Shown here one piece after another: positions 23,602 to 31,145 of a DNA stretch of 39,483 bases. Location of the stretch: contig NZ_JAINZZ010000067.1 in NCBI RefSeq assembly GCF_019890725.1, positions 1-39,483 of the forward strand. Reading direction: 5' to 3'. Position 1 is the first letter of the stretch. The number at the start of each line of letters is the position of its first letter. The notes beneath the pieces are model-generated. The model did no database searches. It was not told where the DNA came from and saw only the letters and a program-made list of their open reading frames with translations. Origin of the DNA: Actinacidiphila acidipaludis (GTDB taxonomy: Bacteria; Actinomycetota; Actinomycetes; Streptomycetales; Streptomycetaceae). A program made the position numbers and the translations under genes.

Positions 23602-25098
23602 ATGACCGACATCCACGGCTTCCTCAAGCACCCCCGCCGGCCGTTCCCGGGCCGCCCGGTACCGGAGCGGCTGGGGGACTGGGACGAGGTGTACAGCGGG
23701 CAGCGACTGCTGCCGCTGGTCTCGGAGCAGGCCGCGCGCTGCATGGACTGCGGCATACCGTTCTGCCACAACGCCTGCCCGCTGGGAAACCTCATCCCCG
23801 AGTGGAACGTCTACGTCGAGCGCGGCGACTGGCGCGCCGCGGCCGAGCGGCTGCACGCGACGAACAACTTCCCCGAGTTCACCGGGCGGCTGTGCCCGGC
23901 CCCGTGCGAGGACGCGTGCGTGCTGGCCATCAACGCCGAGCCGGTGACGATCAAGAACATCGAGCAGGCCATCGCCGACGAGATCTGGGAGCGCGGCTAC
24001 GCCGAGCCGCAGCCCCCGGAACGCCTCAGTGAGAAGAGCGTCGCCGTGGTCGGCTCCGGACCCGCCGGGCTCGCCGCCGCGCAGCAGCTCACCCGCAGCG
24101 GTCACACGGTGGTCGTCTACGAACGCGCCGACCGCGTGGGCGGGCTGCTGCGCTACGGCATCCCCGCGTTCAAGATGGAGAAGTGCCGCCTCGACCGCCG
24201 GATCGGGCAGATGCGAGCGGAGGGAACCACCTTCCGCACCGGCGTGGACGTCGGCGGGGACCTCGACGCCGGCGACCTCACGCTGCGGCACGACGCGGTG
24301 GTCCTCGCCGTCGGGGCCAGGGAGCAGCGGGAGCTTCCCGTTCCCGGCAGGGGCCTGTCCGGCATCCATCAGGCGATGGAGTACCTGACCCTCGCCAACC
24401 GCACCGCGGAGGGCGACTACAGCACGTCACCGGTCGATGCCGGGGGTAAGCACGTGGTGATCGTCGGAGGCGGGGACACCGGCTCGGACTGCCTGGGTAC
24501 CGTGCTGCGCCAGGGCGCCGCCTCCGTGCTGCAGCTAGACATCAACCCGGAGCCGGACGAGGCCCGGTCCGCGGGCGAACCCTGGCCGACCTACCCGAAG
24601 GTCTACCGGATCTCGCACGCCCACGAGGAGGCCCGGGGCCGGGCCGGCAGTGACCCGCGGGTCTTCTCCGCCGCCACCCTCCGCTTCGAGGGGAGCGCGA
24701 CCGGCCGGGTACGGGCCCTGCGGCTGACGAACGTGGAACCGGCGGAGAGGCGCCCGCGGCCCGGCACCGAGCGGGTGATCCCGGCCGAACTCGTGCTGCT
24801 CGCCCTGGGGTTCTCCGGCCCGGAACCGGGCGGCGGCCTGATGGCACAACTCGGGCTGCGGCTTGACGGGCACGGCAACTTCGCCCGCGACGAGGGCTTC
24901 GCGGCACAGACGTCCCACCGGGCCGCCGCGGGCACGGACGGCATCTTCGTCGCGGGCGACGCCGGCCGCGGCCAGTCCCTGGTGGTGTGGGCGATCGCGG
25001 AGGGGCGCTCGGCCGCCGCGGCCGTCGACCACTACCTGACCGGCACCACCGCGCTCCCCGCCCCCATCACCCCGCTCGACGGCCCCCTCACCGTGTGA
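23602..25098 (+). CDS. gltD: Glutamate synthase (NADPH) small subunit
   Basis: FAD- and Fe-S-containing oxidoreductase, 498 residues (family about 480-490). In glutamate synthase it takes electrons from NADPH and passes them to the large subunit, which makes glutamate from glutamine and 2-oxoglutarate. Seen: N-terminal Fe-S cluster cysteines 47, 50, 55, 59 (CMDCGIPFC then C) and 98, 102, 106 (LCPAPCEDAC). FAD-binding GSGPAG is at 151-156, and a second dinucleotide motif GGGDTGSDC, probably for NADPH, comes later. The C-terminal GIFVAGDAGRG is the FAD-binding end. The GGAGGCGG ribosome site fixes the ATG at 23602. Oddity: no gltB large-subunit gene is adjacent on either side, so it is an orphan copy. 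It could serve a gltB elsewhere or another redox partner. Confidence 0.9.
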   Translation: MTDIHGFLKHPRRPFPGRPVPERLGDWDEVYSGQRLLPLVSEQAARCMDCGIPFCHNACPLGNLIPEWNVYVERGDWRAAAERLHATNNFPEFTGRLCPAPCEDACVLAINAEPVTIKNIEQAIADEIWERGYAEPQPPERLSEKSVAVVGSGPAGLAAAQQLTRSGHTVVVYERADRVGGLLRYGIPAFKMEKCRLDRRIGQMRAEGTTFRTGVDVGGDLDAGDLTLRHDAVVLAVGAREQRELPVPGRGLSGIHQAMEYLTLANRTAEGDYSTSPVDAGGKHVVIVGGGDTGSDCLGTVLRQGAASVLQLDINPEPDEARSAGEPWPTYPKVYRISHAHEEARGRAGSDPRVFSAATLRFEGSATGRVRALRLTNVEPAERRPRPGTERVIPAELVLLALGFSGPEPGGGLMAQLGLRLDGHGNFARDEGFAAQTSHRAAAGTDGIFVAGDAGRGQSLVVWAIAEGRSAAAAVDHYLTGTTALPAPITPLDGPLTV

Positions 25099-25128
25099 CA
25101 CGGGCCGGCCACGCCGACCGGCACAGGC

Positions 25129-25162
25129 CCGCCCGGTCACCCTGACAGGGGCGGCCGGGCGG
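25129..25162. terminator. Hairpin terminator between convergent gltD and htpG
   Basis: Inverted repeat CCGCCCGG / CCGGGCGG with an 18-base loop, flanked by two more possible pairs. It lies in the 90-base gap between two convergent genes and could end both transcripts. Confidence 0.5.
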
Positions 25163-25188
25163 CCCCGGCGGTGAGGCGGCGACAGGCC

Positions 25189-27165
25189 TCAGAGAGTGCG
25201 TTCCAGGCGGTCGGCCATCAGCTTGACGAAGCGGGCCGGGTCCACCGGCTCACTGCCCTCGGCCAACAGGGCCAGGTTGTGCACGAGTTCCGCGGTCTCG
25301 GCCAGCGCCGCGTCGTCCGGGCGCTCGGCGTGGGACGTGCGGAGGCCTGCCACCAGCGGGTGGGCGGGGTTGAGTTCGAGGATCCGCTTGGCGTGCGGCA
25401 CCTCCTGGCCCATGGCCCGGTACAGGTTCTCCAGTGCCGGCGTCACGTCGTGCGTGTCGGAGACCAGGCACGCGGGGGAGGAGGTGAGGCGCGAGGACAG
25501 CCGTACCTCCTTGACGTGGTCGCTCAGCCGCTCCGCCATCCAGCCGAGCACCTTCGCGAACTCCTCCTGCTGCTGCTCGCGTTCGGACTCCGCCTGCTCC
25601 TTCTCCTCCGACGTCCCGAGGTCGATCTCGCCCTTCGCGACCGAGCGGAACTGCTTGCCGTCGAACGCCGGAGCGGTGTCGACCCACACCTCGTCGACCG
25701 GGTCGGTCAGCAGCAGCACCTCGATGCCGCGGTCGCGGAACGCCTCCAGGTGCGGGGAGTTCTCGACGCTCTGCCGGGACTCGCCCGTCAGGTAGTAGAT
25801 GTGCTCCTGACCGTCCTTCATCCGCTCCACGTACTGTGCGAGCGTCGTCGGCTCCTCCTGGGCGTGCGTGGTGGCGAACGAGGCCACCGCGAGAATGGCG
25901 TCACGGTTCTCGAAGTCGCCGAGCAGCCCTTCCTTGACCACGCGGCCGAACTCCCGCCAGAACGTGGCGTACCGCTCCGGGTGCGCGGTCATCATGTCCT
26001 TGACCGTCGACAGGACCTTCTTGGCCAGCCTGCGGTGCATGAGCTGGATCTGCCGGTCCTGCTGCAGGATCTCGCGGGACACGTTGAGCGACAGGTCCTG
26101 GGCGTCCACGACGCCCTTCACGAAGCGCAGGTACTGAGGCATCAGCGCCTCGCAGTCGTCCATGATGAAGACGCGCTTGACGTACAGCTGCACCCCGCGC
26201 TTGTAGCCCTGGAGGAAGAGGTCCTGCGGGGCGTGGGAGGGGATGAACAGCAGCGCCTGGTACTCGAAGGTGCCCTCCGCCTGCAGACGGATGGTCTCCA
26301 GCGGGTCGGACCAGTCGTGGCTGATGTGCTTGTAGAGCTCGTGGTACTCCTCCTCGCCCACCTCGTCGCGCGGGCGTGCCCACAGGGCCTTCATGGAGTT
26401 GAGCGTCTCGGGCCGGGCCGCGTCGTCCGTGCCCTCCTCCGTCCCCGCCTCCGTGCCCTCATCCGCGTCGTCGGCCGGCGCGTTCTCGTCCCGTCCCTCA
26501 CCGGGCCCGGGGATCAGGCGGATCGGCCAGGTGATGAAGTCGGAGTACCGCTTGACGATCTCCCGCAGCTTCCACGGTGAGGTGTAGTCGTACAGCCGGT
26601 CCTCGGCGTCCTCCGGCTTGAGCCGCAGCACGATCGAGGTGCCCTGCGGGGCGTCGTCGACGGTCTCCACCGTGTACGTGCCGGCGCCGCTGGACACCCA
26701 GCGCGTGCCCTGCCGCTCGCCCGCGCGCCGGGTCAGCAGGCTCACCTCGTCGGCCACCATGAAGCTGGAGTAGAACCCGACGCCGAACTGCCCGATCAGC
26801 CCCTCCGCCGCCGCGGTGTCGCCGGCGTCCCCGGCGTCCTTGAGGTTGCGCAGGAACGCGGCGGTGCCGGAGTTGGCGATCGTGCCGATGAGGTCGATCA
26901 CCTCGGCACGCGTCATACCGATCCCGTTGTCCCGGATCGTGAGGGTGCGGGCCTCCGGGTCGGCCTGGAGGTCGATGTGCAGGTCGGAGACGTCCGCGCC
27001 CAGTGCGTCGTCGCGGAGGCTTTCGAGCCGCAGTTTGTCCAGTGCGTCGGAGGCGTTGGAGATGAGCTCGCGAAGGAACACGTCCTTGTTGGAGTAGATC
27101 GAGTGGATCATCATCTGCAGAAGCTGGCGGGCTTCCACCTGGAACTCGAACGTCTCGGTCGGCAT
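25189..27165 (-). CDS. htpG: HSP90-family chaperone HtpG
   Basis: ATP-dependent cytoplasmic chaperone, 658 residues, normal for the family. Its N-terminal ATPase domain shows Glu33 and Asn37 (RELISNASDALDKL), DNGIGM (79-84), and the lid/gamma-phosphate segment GQFGVGFYSSFMV. The middle domain has LYVKRVFIMDDC and SLNVSREILQQ; the C-terminal dimerisation domain ends at MADRLERTL. An acidic, low-complexity loop around 230-255 (rich in Asp, Glu, Gly, Thr) is longer than in E. coli and acts as a flexible linker. GAAGGA precedes the ATG at 27165. No HspR (HAIR) or CIRCE site is obvious upstream. Monocistronic, converging on gltD. Confidence 0.96.
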   Translation of the reverse strand: MPTETFEFQVEARQLLQMMIHSIYSNKDVFLRELISNASDALDKLRLESLRDDALGADVSDLHIDLQADPEARTLTIRDNGIGMTRAEVIDLIGTIANSGTAAFLRNLKDAGDAGDTAAAEGLIGQFGVGFYSSFMVADEVSLLTRRAGERQGTRWVSSGAGTYTVETVDDAPQGTSIVLRLKPEDAEDRLYDYTSPWKLREIVKRYSDFITWPIRLIPGPGEGRDENAPADDADEGTEAGTEEGTDDAARPETLNSMKALWARPRDEVGEEEYHELYKHISHDWSDPLETIRLQAEGTFEYQALLFIPSHAPQDLFLQGYKRGVQLYVKRVFIMDDCEALMPQYLRFVKGVVDAQDLSLNVSREILQQDRQIQLMHRRLAKKVLSTVKDMMTAHPERYATFWREFGRVVKEGLLGDFENRDAILAVASFATTHAQEEPTTLAQYVERMKDGQEHIYYLTGESRQSVENSPHLEAFRDRGIEVLLLTDPVDEVWVDTAPAFDGKQFRSVAKGEIDLGTSEEKEQAESEREQQQEEFAKVLGWMAERLSDHVKEVRLSSRLTSSPACLVSDTHDVTPALENLYRAMGQEVPHAKRILELNPAHPLVAGLRTSHAERPDDAALAETAELVHNLALLAEGSEPVDPARFVKLMADRLERTL

Positions 27166-27210
27166 GGTTTCGTTGGTCCTTCTCAGGTCACCGCGTGCAT
27201 TGACCTCAGC

Positions 27211-27241
27211 ACTGTAAAAGGTCGTCGCCGTCGGTGAGCAA
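27211..27241 (-). promoter_or_regulatory. Possible htpG promoter
   Basis: On the minus strand TTGCTC (27241-27236) and TACAGT (27216-27211) resemble -35 and -10 hexamers with a 19-base spacer, slightly long. TACAGT lies 46 bases upstream of the htpG start. Weak call. Confidence 0.3.
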
Positions 27242-27297
27242 CCGGTGGCGGGTTCACCGCTTCGGCGACGGCGCCGGGCGCAGCCGCCGGTGCGGAA

Positions 27298-28035
27298 TCA
27301 GAACAGGGAAGGCGGCTCCGGAAGGCGCGCGCCGTCGAGGACGGTCAGGCCGGCGCCCGCCGAGCGTCCCATCAGCCACGCCAGGAGCAAGGACGCGGTC
27401 CCCTCGACCACCGGAGCCGGATCCGCGGTGCGGATGCCGTACCTCGCGCCGGTGTCGACGGCCCGCAGCCGCACGGCGGGGGCGTCCTCGCGGGAGCCGA
27501 AGGCGGCGACCACGCGGGCCAGCATCGGGTGGACGAAATCGGCGGGCCACTCGGCAGGCGTGTAGCCGGCGTCCAGGTCCACGTGGTGCACCAGCACCTC
27601 GCACAGCCGCGCGTCGGCCGCCCTGGCGGCGGGGTGTTCCTGACCCCGGGTCCAGCGCACCGTACGGCTCCATCCTTCAGCCGGCATCCGCTGGTACTCC
27701 TCCGCGAACCGGCCCGCGCTGTCGCGCACATCGGCCGCCAGCTCGGCGGCCGTGCGTCCGGCCCCCGCCTCGATCTCCTCGGCCCGGGCCGCCAGGCTCG
27801 GGTACTCCGGTGTCTCGACGCCGGTCCTGGCCCAGGTCAGCAGCCGTCGGCCGCCGTCGGCGTTGCGGGCCAGATGCGTCAGGACGTGGCCGCGGGACCA
27901 GCCGGGAAGCGGCGAGGGCGCCCGCATGTCGGCGTCGGTGAGCCGGTCCGCCGTCCGCAGGACGTCCTCGGTGGCCGCACCGATGCGGTCCAGCACGGCC
28001 GCGGGATCGAAAGGTGTGCCGCTCTCGGTTGTCAC
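27298..28035 (-). CDS. Mycothiol-dependent maleylpyruvate isomerase-family protein
   Basis: 245-residue cytoplasmic enzyme of the DinB-like mycothiol-dependent family. The metal-binding residues match known maleylpyruvate isomerases: His54 in HVLTHLARN, and Glu146 and His150 in CEVLVHHVDLDAGY, with the correct Glu-x3-His spacing. The N-terminal DinB-like four-helix region is followed by a C-terminal SCP2-like part (DPAPVVEGTASLLLAWLMGRS). Members use mycothiol, the actinomycete thiol, but many do reactions other than isomerisation, so the substrate is open. The start is GTG at 28035, preceded by GAGGAGG. It lies 26 bases downstream of the LysR gene on the same strand, so they are probably co-transcribed. 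Confidence 0.88.
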   Translation of the reverse strand: MTTESGTPFDPAAVLDRIGAATEDVLRTADRLTDADMRAPSPLPGWSRGHVLTHLARNADGGRRLLTWARTGVETPEYPSLAARAEEIEAGAGRTAAELAADVRDSAGRFAEEYQRMPAEGWSRTVRWTRGQEHPAARAADARLCEVLVHHVDLDAGYTPAEWPADFVHPMLARVVAAFGSREDAPAVRLRAVDTGARYGIRTADPAPVVEGTASLLLAWLMGRSAGAGLTVLDGARLPEPPSLF

Positions 28036-28061
28036 GGTGTCGCCTCCTCGGAAAAGGGGAC

Positions 28062-29009
28062 TCAAGGGGAAGTCCGGCGCGGTGCCGACCAGGGCGGGGT
28101 CCAGGTGCCGGGGGCGCCGGGCGCGGGCGCGGTGGCGGCGAGGTGGGCGCGGAGGGTGGCCAGGGCCGGGTGGGGGTTGTCGCGGTGCCAGACGAGCGAG
28201 TGCGGGTAGACGGGCACCGGATCGGTCACCGGGATCCGCCGCAGACCGTGGTCGACGGGCCACACCAGGCGGGTGTGCTCGCCCATGAACGTCGCCAGCG
28301 CCGGGGTGTCGGCGACGGTGTCCAGAAGGGCGTCGGAGCCGAAGTTGGGACCGGTCGCCTCGATGGTGAGCCCGAACTCGGCGACCAGGTCGTCGTAGTA
28401 CGCGGCCCATTCGGTGCCCGGGACGATGCCGGGCATCCAGATCCGGTGGCCGGCGAGCTGGGCGACGGTCACCGAGCGGGCGTTCGCCAGCGCGTGGGCC
28501 GGGCCGGTCAGGAGCTGGAGCGGCTCGTCGAGCACACGCACGGACTCCAGGTCGTCGGGCAGCGGGATGCCCGGCGCGGGGACGGCGCGGAAGGTCGCGT
28601 CGATCGTGCCGGAACGCAGGGACGCCACAGCCGTCTCGATGCCGAGCAGCATCACCACGTCGAGGTCGATCTCCGGGTGCGCCCGGTGGAAGCCGCGCAT
28701 CAGGCCCGCCGCCGCACCGCGTGAGGCGAGCACGTCGACCCGCAGCGGACGGCTGCCGGGCCGCACGGACGCCACCGCCCGTTCGGCGACGCGCAGCAGC
28801 TCGCGTGCGTGCGGCAGGAACGCCTGCCCGTCGATGGTGAGTTCGGCACCGCGCGGGGTGCGGGTGAACAGCCGCACGCCCAGCTCGCGCTCCAGGGCGG
28901 CGATGCGTTTCGAGACGGCCTGCTGGGTGACGGCCAGCTCGGCGGCGGCCTCCTGGAACTGCCCGGCGTCAGCGGCGGCGACGAAGGTCCGGACGGCGTC
29001 GATGTCCAT
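28062..29009 (-). CDS. LysR-family transcriptional regulator
   Basis: 315-residue DNA-binding regulator. The winged helix-turn-helix is at residues 1-60 (FVAAADAGQFQEAAAELAVT, then QQAVSKRIAALE, LGVRLFTRTPRG); a periplasmic-binding-like effector domain fills the rest. The ATG at 29009 is well supported: the family's N-terminus begins there. A strong palindrome lies 16-34 bases upstream (29025-29043). Unlike most LysR genes, which are divergent from their target, this one is in tandem with its likely target, the mycothiol-dependent isomerase gene. Effector unknown. Confidence 0.92.
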   Translation of the reverse strand: MDIDAVRTFVAAADAGQFQEAAAELAVTQQAVSKRIAALERELGVRLFTRTPRGAELTIDGQAFLPHARELLRVAERAVASVRPGSRPLRVDVLASRGAAAGLMRGFHRAHPEIDLDVVMLLGIETAVASLRSGTIDATFRAVPAPGIPLPDDLESVRVLDEPLQLLTGPAHALANARSVTVAQLAGHRIWMPGIVPGTEWAAYYDDLVAEFGLTIEATGPNFGSDALLDTVADTPALATFMGEHTRLVWPVDHGLRRIPVTDPVPVYPHSLVWHRDNPHPALATLRAHLAATAPAPGAPGTWTPPWSAPRRTSP

Positions 29010-29024
29010 TCCGCCACCCTAGAA

Positions 29025-29043
29025 CCACAACCACACGTTGTGG
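29025..29043. promoter_or_regulatory. LysR autoregulatory operator candidate
   Basis: Perfect inverted repeat CCACAAC-CACAC-GTTGTGG: 7-bp arms, 5-bp spacer, 16 bases upstream of the LysR start. Dyads like this near their own promoter are usual for LysR regulators. Its closeness to the ATG suggests repression. Confidence 0.6.
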
Positions 29044-29160
29044 CTCGGCGGCCCCAGGGCCGGCCGAAAGCGCAGCTTGTGCCGTCGTGCCACCGCGTCG
29101 ATCGCTCAGCGGTTGTACCCTCCCGCCGCGCCGCACCCGAGGATGCGGAGGCCACGACAG

Positions 29161-29310
29161 CTACTTGGCCTGCGGCGCCTTCCTGACCTCGACCTCTTTG
29201 GATTCACGCCACCTGGCCCACATGTAGAGCAGCCAGCCCCGGCCGTTCCACGCCAAGCCGACGGTCGCCACCGCCAGCGCCGCCGCCGTCGTCTTCCGCG
29301 CCCGCGACAT
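29161..29310 (-). CDS. Small single-span membrane protein, unknown function
   Basis: 49 residues: basic start (MSRARK), one hydrophobic stretch (about 8-33, TTAAALAVATVGLAWN and beyond), then a charged tail (ESKEVEVRK). GGAAGGGG lies at good distance before the ATG at 29310, which is the main reason to believe it. I do not recognise a family. It could be a real small protein or chance. Confidence 0.5.
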   Translation of the reverse strand: MSRARKTTAAALAVATVGLAWNGRGWLLYMWARWRESKEVEVRKAPQAK

Positions 29311-29368
29311 GTCCCGCCCCTTCCGTTGCCGACAGGCTAGTGGGAGGGCCGCGGCGCGTGCGCGGAGA

Positions 29369-29637
29369 TCACGGAGAGAGGCAGGGACCGGGACGTCCAC
29401 GGCCTTCCGCGACGGAACACCTACGCGTTGATGAGGCGGGCGTCGTCGGGCCGACCTGCGCCGCGGCCAGTTCGATCGCCGGCGGAATGCCCTCCCGCCG
29501 GCGAGCCGGGTCTTGCCGGTCCCGCCGGGCCCGGTGACGGTGACCAGGCGCCGCTGCGGCAGCAGCCCGCCGAGGCGTGCCAACTCCCGTTCGCGGCCCA
29601 CGAAACTCGATGTCCCGGGTGGCAGATGCCCGGTCAT
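29369..29637 (-). pseudogene. Remnant of an NB-ARC/AAA-type ATPase regulator
   Basis: The frame from ATG 29637 starts like the ATPase domain of AfsR/LuxR-type regulators: PGTSSFVGRERELARL, then RRLVTVTGPGGTGKTRLA (Walker A). Right after the Walker A the similarity stops in this frame. About 10 bases later another frame reads EGIPPAIELAAAQV, close to the GIPLAIELAAARV motif that in intact proteins lies roughly 150-200 residues downstream. So a large internal deletion and a frame change have occurred, and the C-terminal helix-turn-helix is missing. A decayed gene, not a working one. Confidence 0.7.
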
Positions 29638-29691
29638 GCGGACAGCCTGCCATCCGTGCGCCACGCTCGGTAGCGGACATCCGAACGGGTG

Positions 29692-29716
29692 GTTTCGGCG
29701 GGGGACCTGAGGGCAG
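29692..29716 (+). promoter_or_regulatory. Weak sigma-B-like promoter candidate
   Basis: GTTT-15 bases-GGGCAG resembles the Streptomyces SigB-type pattern (GNNT, 14-16, GGGTAY), with 4 of 6 matches in the -10 part. It lies 43 bases upstream of the STAS protein start. Confidence 0.25.
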
Positions 29717-29758
29717 ACGATCCACGTCCCATCGCTTGAGTGCTCAACAGGAGTGTCC

Positions 29759-30091
29759 GTGGAGGCAAGTGGCCAGGTCGGAGTGGTCCGGGCGGCCGGT
29801 GCGCTGGACTGGCGCACCGCCGAGGAGTTCGCCGTCGAACTGCGCGACGCGGTCGGCTCAGGCACGCCGCTGGTCGTGGTCGACCTGGCGGCCGTCACCT
29901 TCGCCGACTCCGTCGCGCTGAACGCGATGGTCGCGGCCCGCCGGGACCTGCTGGCCCGGGGCGGCGACCTGGTGCTCGCGGGCCGGCTGGCTCCGGGAGT
30001 GCGCCGGCTCTTCGAACTCACCGGCACCGTCGGCCATTTCACCTTCGTGGAGGACGTGGAGGACGTGGACGACGCCGTCCCGGCGCACTGA
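29759..30091 (+). CDS. STAS-domain anti-sigma factor antagonist
   Basis: 110-residue single STAS domain. Such proteins bind an anti-sigma factor or other HATPase partner unless phosphorylated. The core FADSVALNAMV keeps the Ser that partner kinases phosphorylate (the DSxxL position). The start GTG at 29759 is chosen over the GTG at 29753 because AGGAG (29749-29753) would overlap the earlier codon. Its natural partner might be the HATPase protein at 31925, about 1.8 kb downstream on the same strand, but they are not in one operon because an opposing membrane-protein gene lies between. Confidence 0.82.
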   Translation: MEASGQVGVVRAAGALDWRTAEEFAVELRDAVGSGTPLVVVDLAAVTFADSVALNAMVAARRDLLARGGDLVLAGRLAPGVRRLFELTGTVGHFTFVEDVEDVDDAVPAH

Positions 30092-30180
30092 CCGCGCCGG
30101 CCTGCACGTCGTCGCCTCCTCGCCGCGCCCGTCCGGCCTCAGGGGGCGACGAGCAGCGTGTGCGGCGCGACCGCGGACGG

Positions 30181-31023
30181 CTACGGGTGTTCGCCCAGTT
30201 GGAGGAAGCCCGCGAGGGAGAAGCACAGGGCGCCCGTAAGGGTGCCCCAGTTGGCGATGTCGCCGTTGACGAGGCTGTCGGTGGCCGGCCGGGTGTAGGC
30301 GGCCAGCGCCGAGACCATGAACAGGAGGGACCCGAACGCGTTGACCGCCACGATCCACCAGCCCCGGTCGCGGCGGTGGAAGCAGGGACGGCCGTGGCAG
30401 ATCTCGGCGAAGGAGAGTGCGCCGGAGACCAGGAAGAGCACACAGCCGATCACGTCGGGCACCCAGATCAGCCGGTTGACCTGCTGGACGCTGAGGCCCT
30501 TGAGGAACGAGTCGAAGAGGTTGACGCCGAAGACCAAGGTGCCCGCGAAGAGGATGAACGCCGCCAGCCAGTCCACCCTTATGGGCTCGTAACTCCACCA
30601 GCGCCACCGGCGCGCGACGAGCCGGTCCTGGCCGGGGACGTGGCGGGGCGCGTTGATCACCTGGAGCAGCGAGACGTAGCCGCCGGTGTTGAAGAACAGA
30701 CCGCCCGCGAAGTAGATCGCCGCACAGGTGGTCGCGTCGCCGGAGCCGAGCTGGGCGACGCCCGCCCCCGCCGCGAACAGGCCTCCGCCGACGACGAACG
30801 CGACCGAGGCGATGACGTTGAGCCTGCTCAGGCGGGCCAGCGTCGTCCGGTCCGCCGCGGCGTGCCGTCCGTGCTCGGCGCCGGGGTCGCGCACCACGAG
30901 CACGCCCCGGCGCCGCGCGAGCCGCGACTCCCACACCGCGGTCCCGCCACCGGGCAGGTGCCAGCTGAGCTTGGTCGTGAAGGGGCCCGCGGCGCCCTCG
31001 GTGCGCTGTCCGGGCTCTCCCAC
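30181..31023 (-). CDS. Six-span integral membrane protein, unknown function
   Basis: About 280 residues. After a cytoplasmic N-terminal region, six hydrophobic segments are visible (starting near VIASVAFVVGGGL, IYFAGGLFFNTGGY, WLAAFILFAGTLVF, VIGCVLFLVSGAL, IVAVNAFGSLLFMVS and TLTGALCFSLAGF). No catalytic motif is recognised. The start is uncertain: GTG at 31023 has a possible TACGCT -10 only about 10 bases upstream, fitting a leaderless transcript. An in-frame TTG at 31077 would add 18 residues. It sits between two STAS-containing loci and is divergent from the MEDS operon, sharing a 122-base promoter region. Confidence 0.7.
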   Translation of the reverse strand: MGEPGQRTEGAAGPFTTKLSWHLPGGGTAVWESRLARRRGVLVVRDPGAEHGRHAAADRTTLARLSRLNVIASVAFVVGGGLFAAGAGVAQLGSGDATTCAAIYFAGGLFFNTGGYVSLLQVINAPRHVPGQDRLVARRWRWWSYEPIRVDWLAAFILFAGTLVFGVNLFDSFLKGLSVQQVNRLIWVPDVIGCVLFLVSGALSFAEICHGRPCFHRRDRGWWIVAVNAFGSLLFMVSALAAYTRPATDSLVNGDIANWGTLTGALCFSLAGFLQLGEHP

Positions 31024-31097
31024 GAGGGGCAGCGTAGACGGCGGGGCCGCGTGTCCGGCTTCGCAACGCGCACGCAAGGGGCCCGGCGTGTGACGGA

Positions 31098-31123
31098 GCG
31101 TTGTGGGCAGGCCAGTAGGGTGG
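31098..31123 (+). promoter_or_regulatory. Sigma-B-like promoter candidate for the MEDS operon
   Basis: GCGT-16 bases-GGGTGG resembles the SigB-type pattern (GNNT, 14-16, GGGTAY). It lies 23 bases upstream of the GTG start of the first MEDS gene. Plausible because partner-switching genes are often under their own stress sigma factor. Confidence 0.3.
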
Positions 31124-31145
31124 AGGACGAAGCGAGGGAGGAGCA

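Noticed and set aside
30100..30170. TCGTCGCC/GGCGACGA inverted repeat between the STAS and membrane-protein genes as a terminator.
   Set aside because: The arms are 8 bp with a loop of about 30 bases; likely chance.
31024..31077. TTG start extending the six-span membrane protein by 18 residues.
   Set aside because: TTG is rare, the added residues show no pattern, and no ribosome site is visible; GTG at 31023 was preferred but is itself uncertain.
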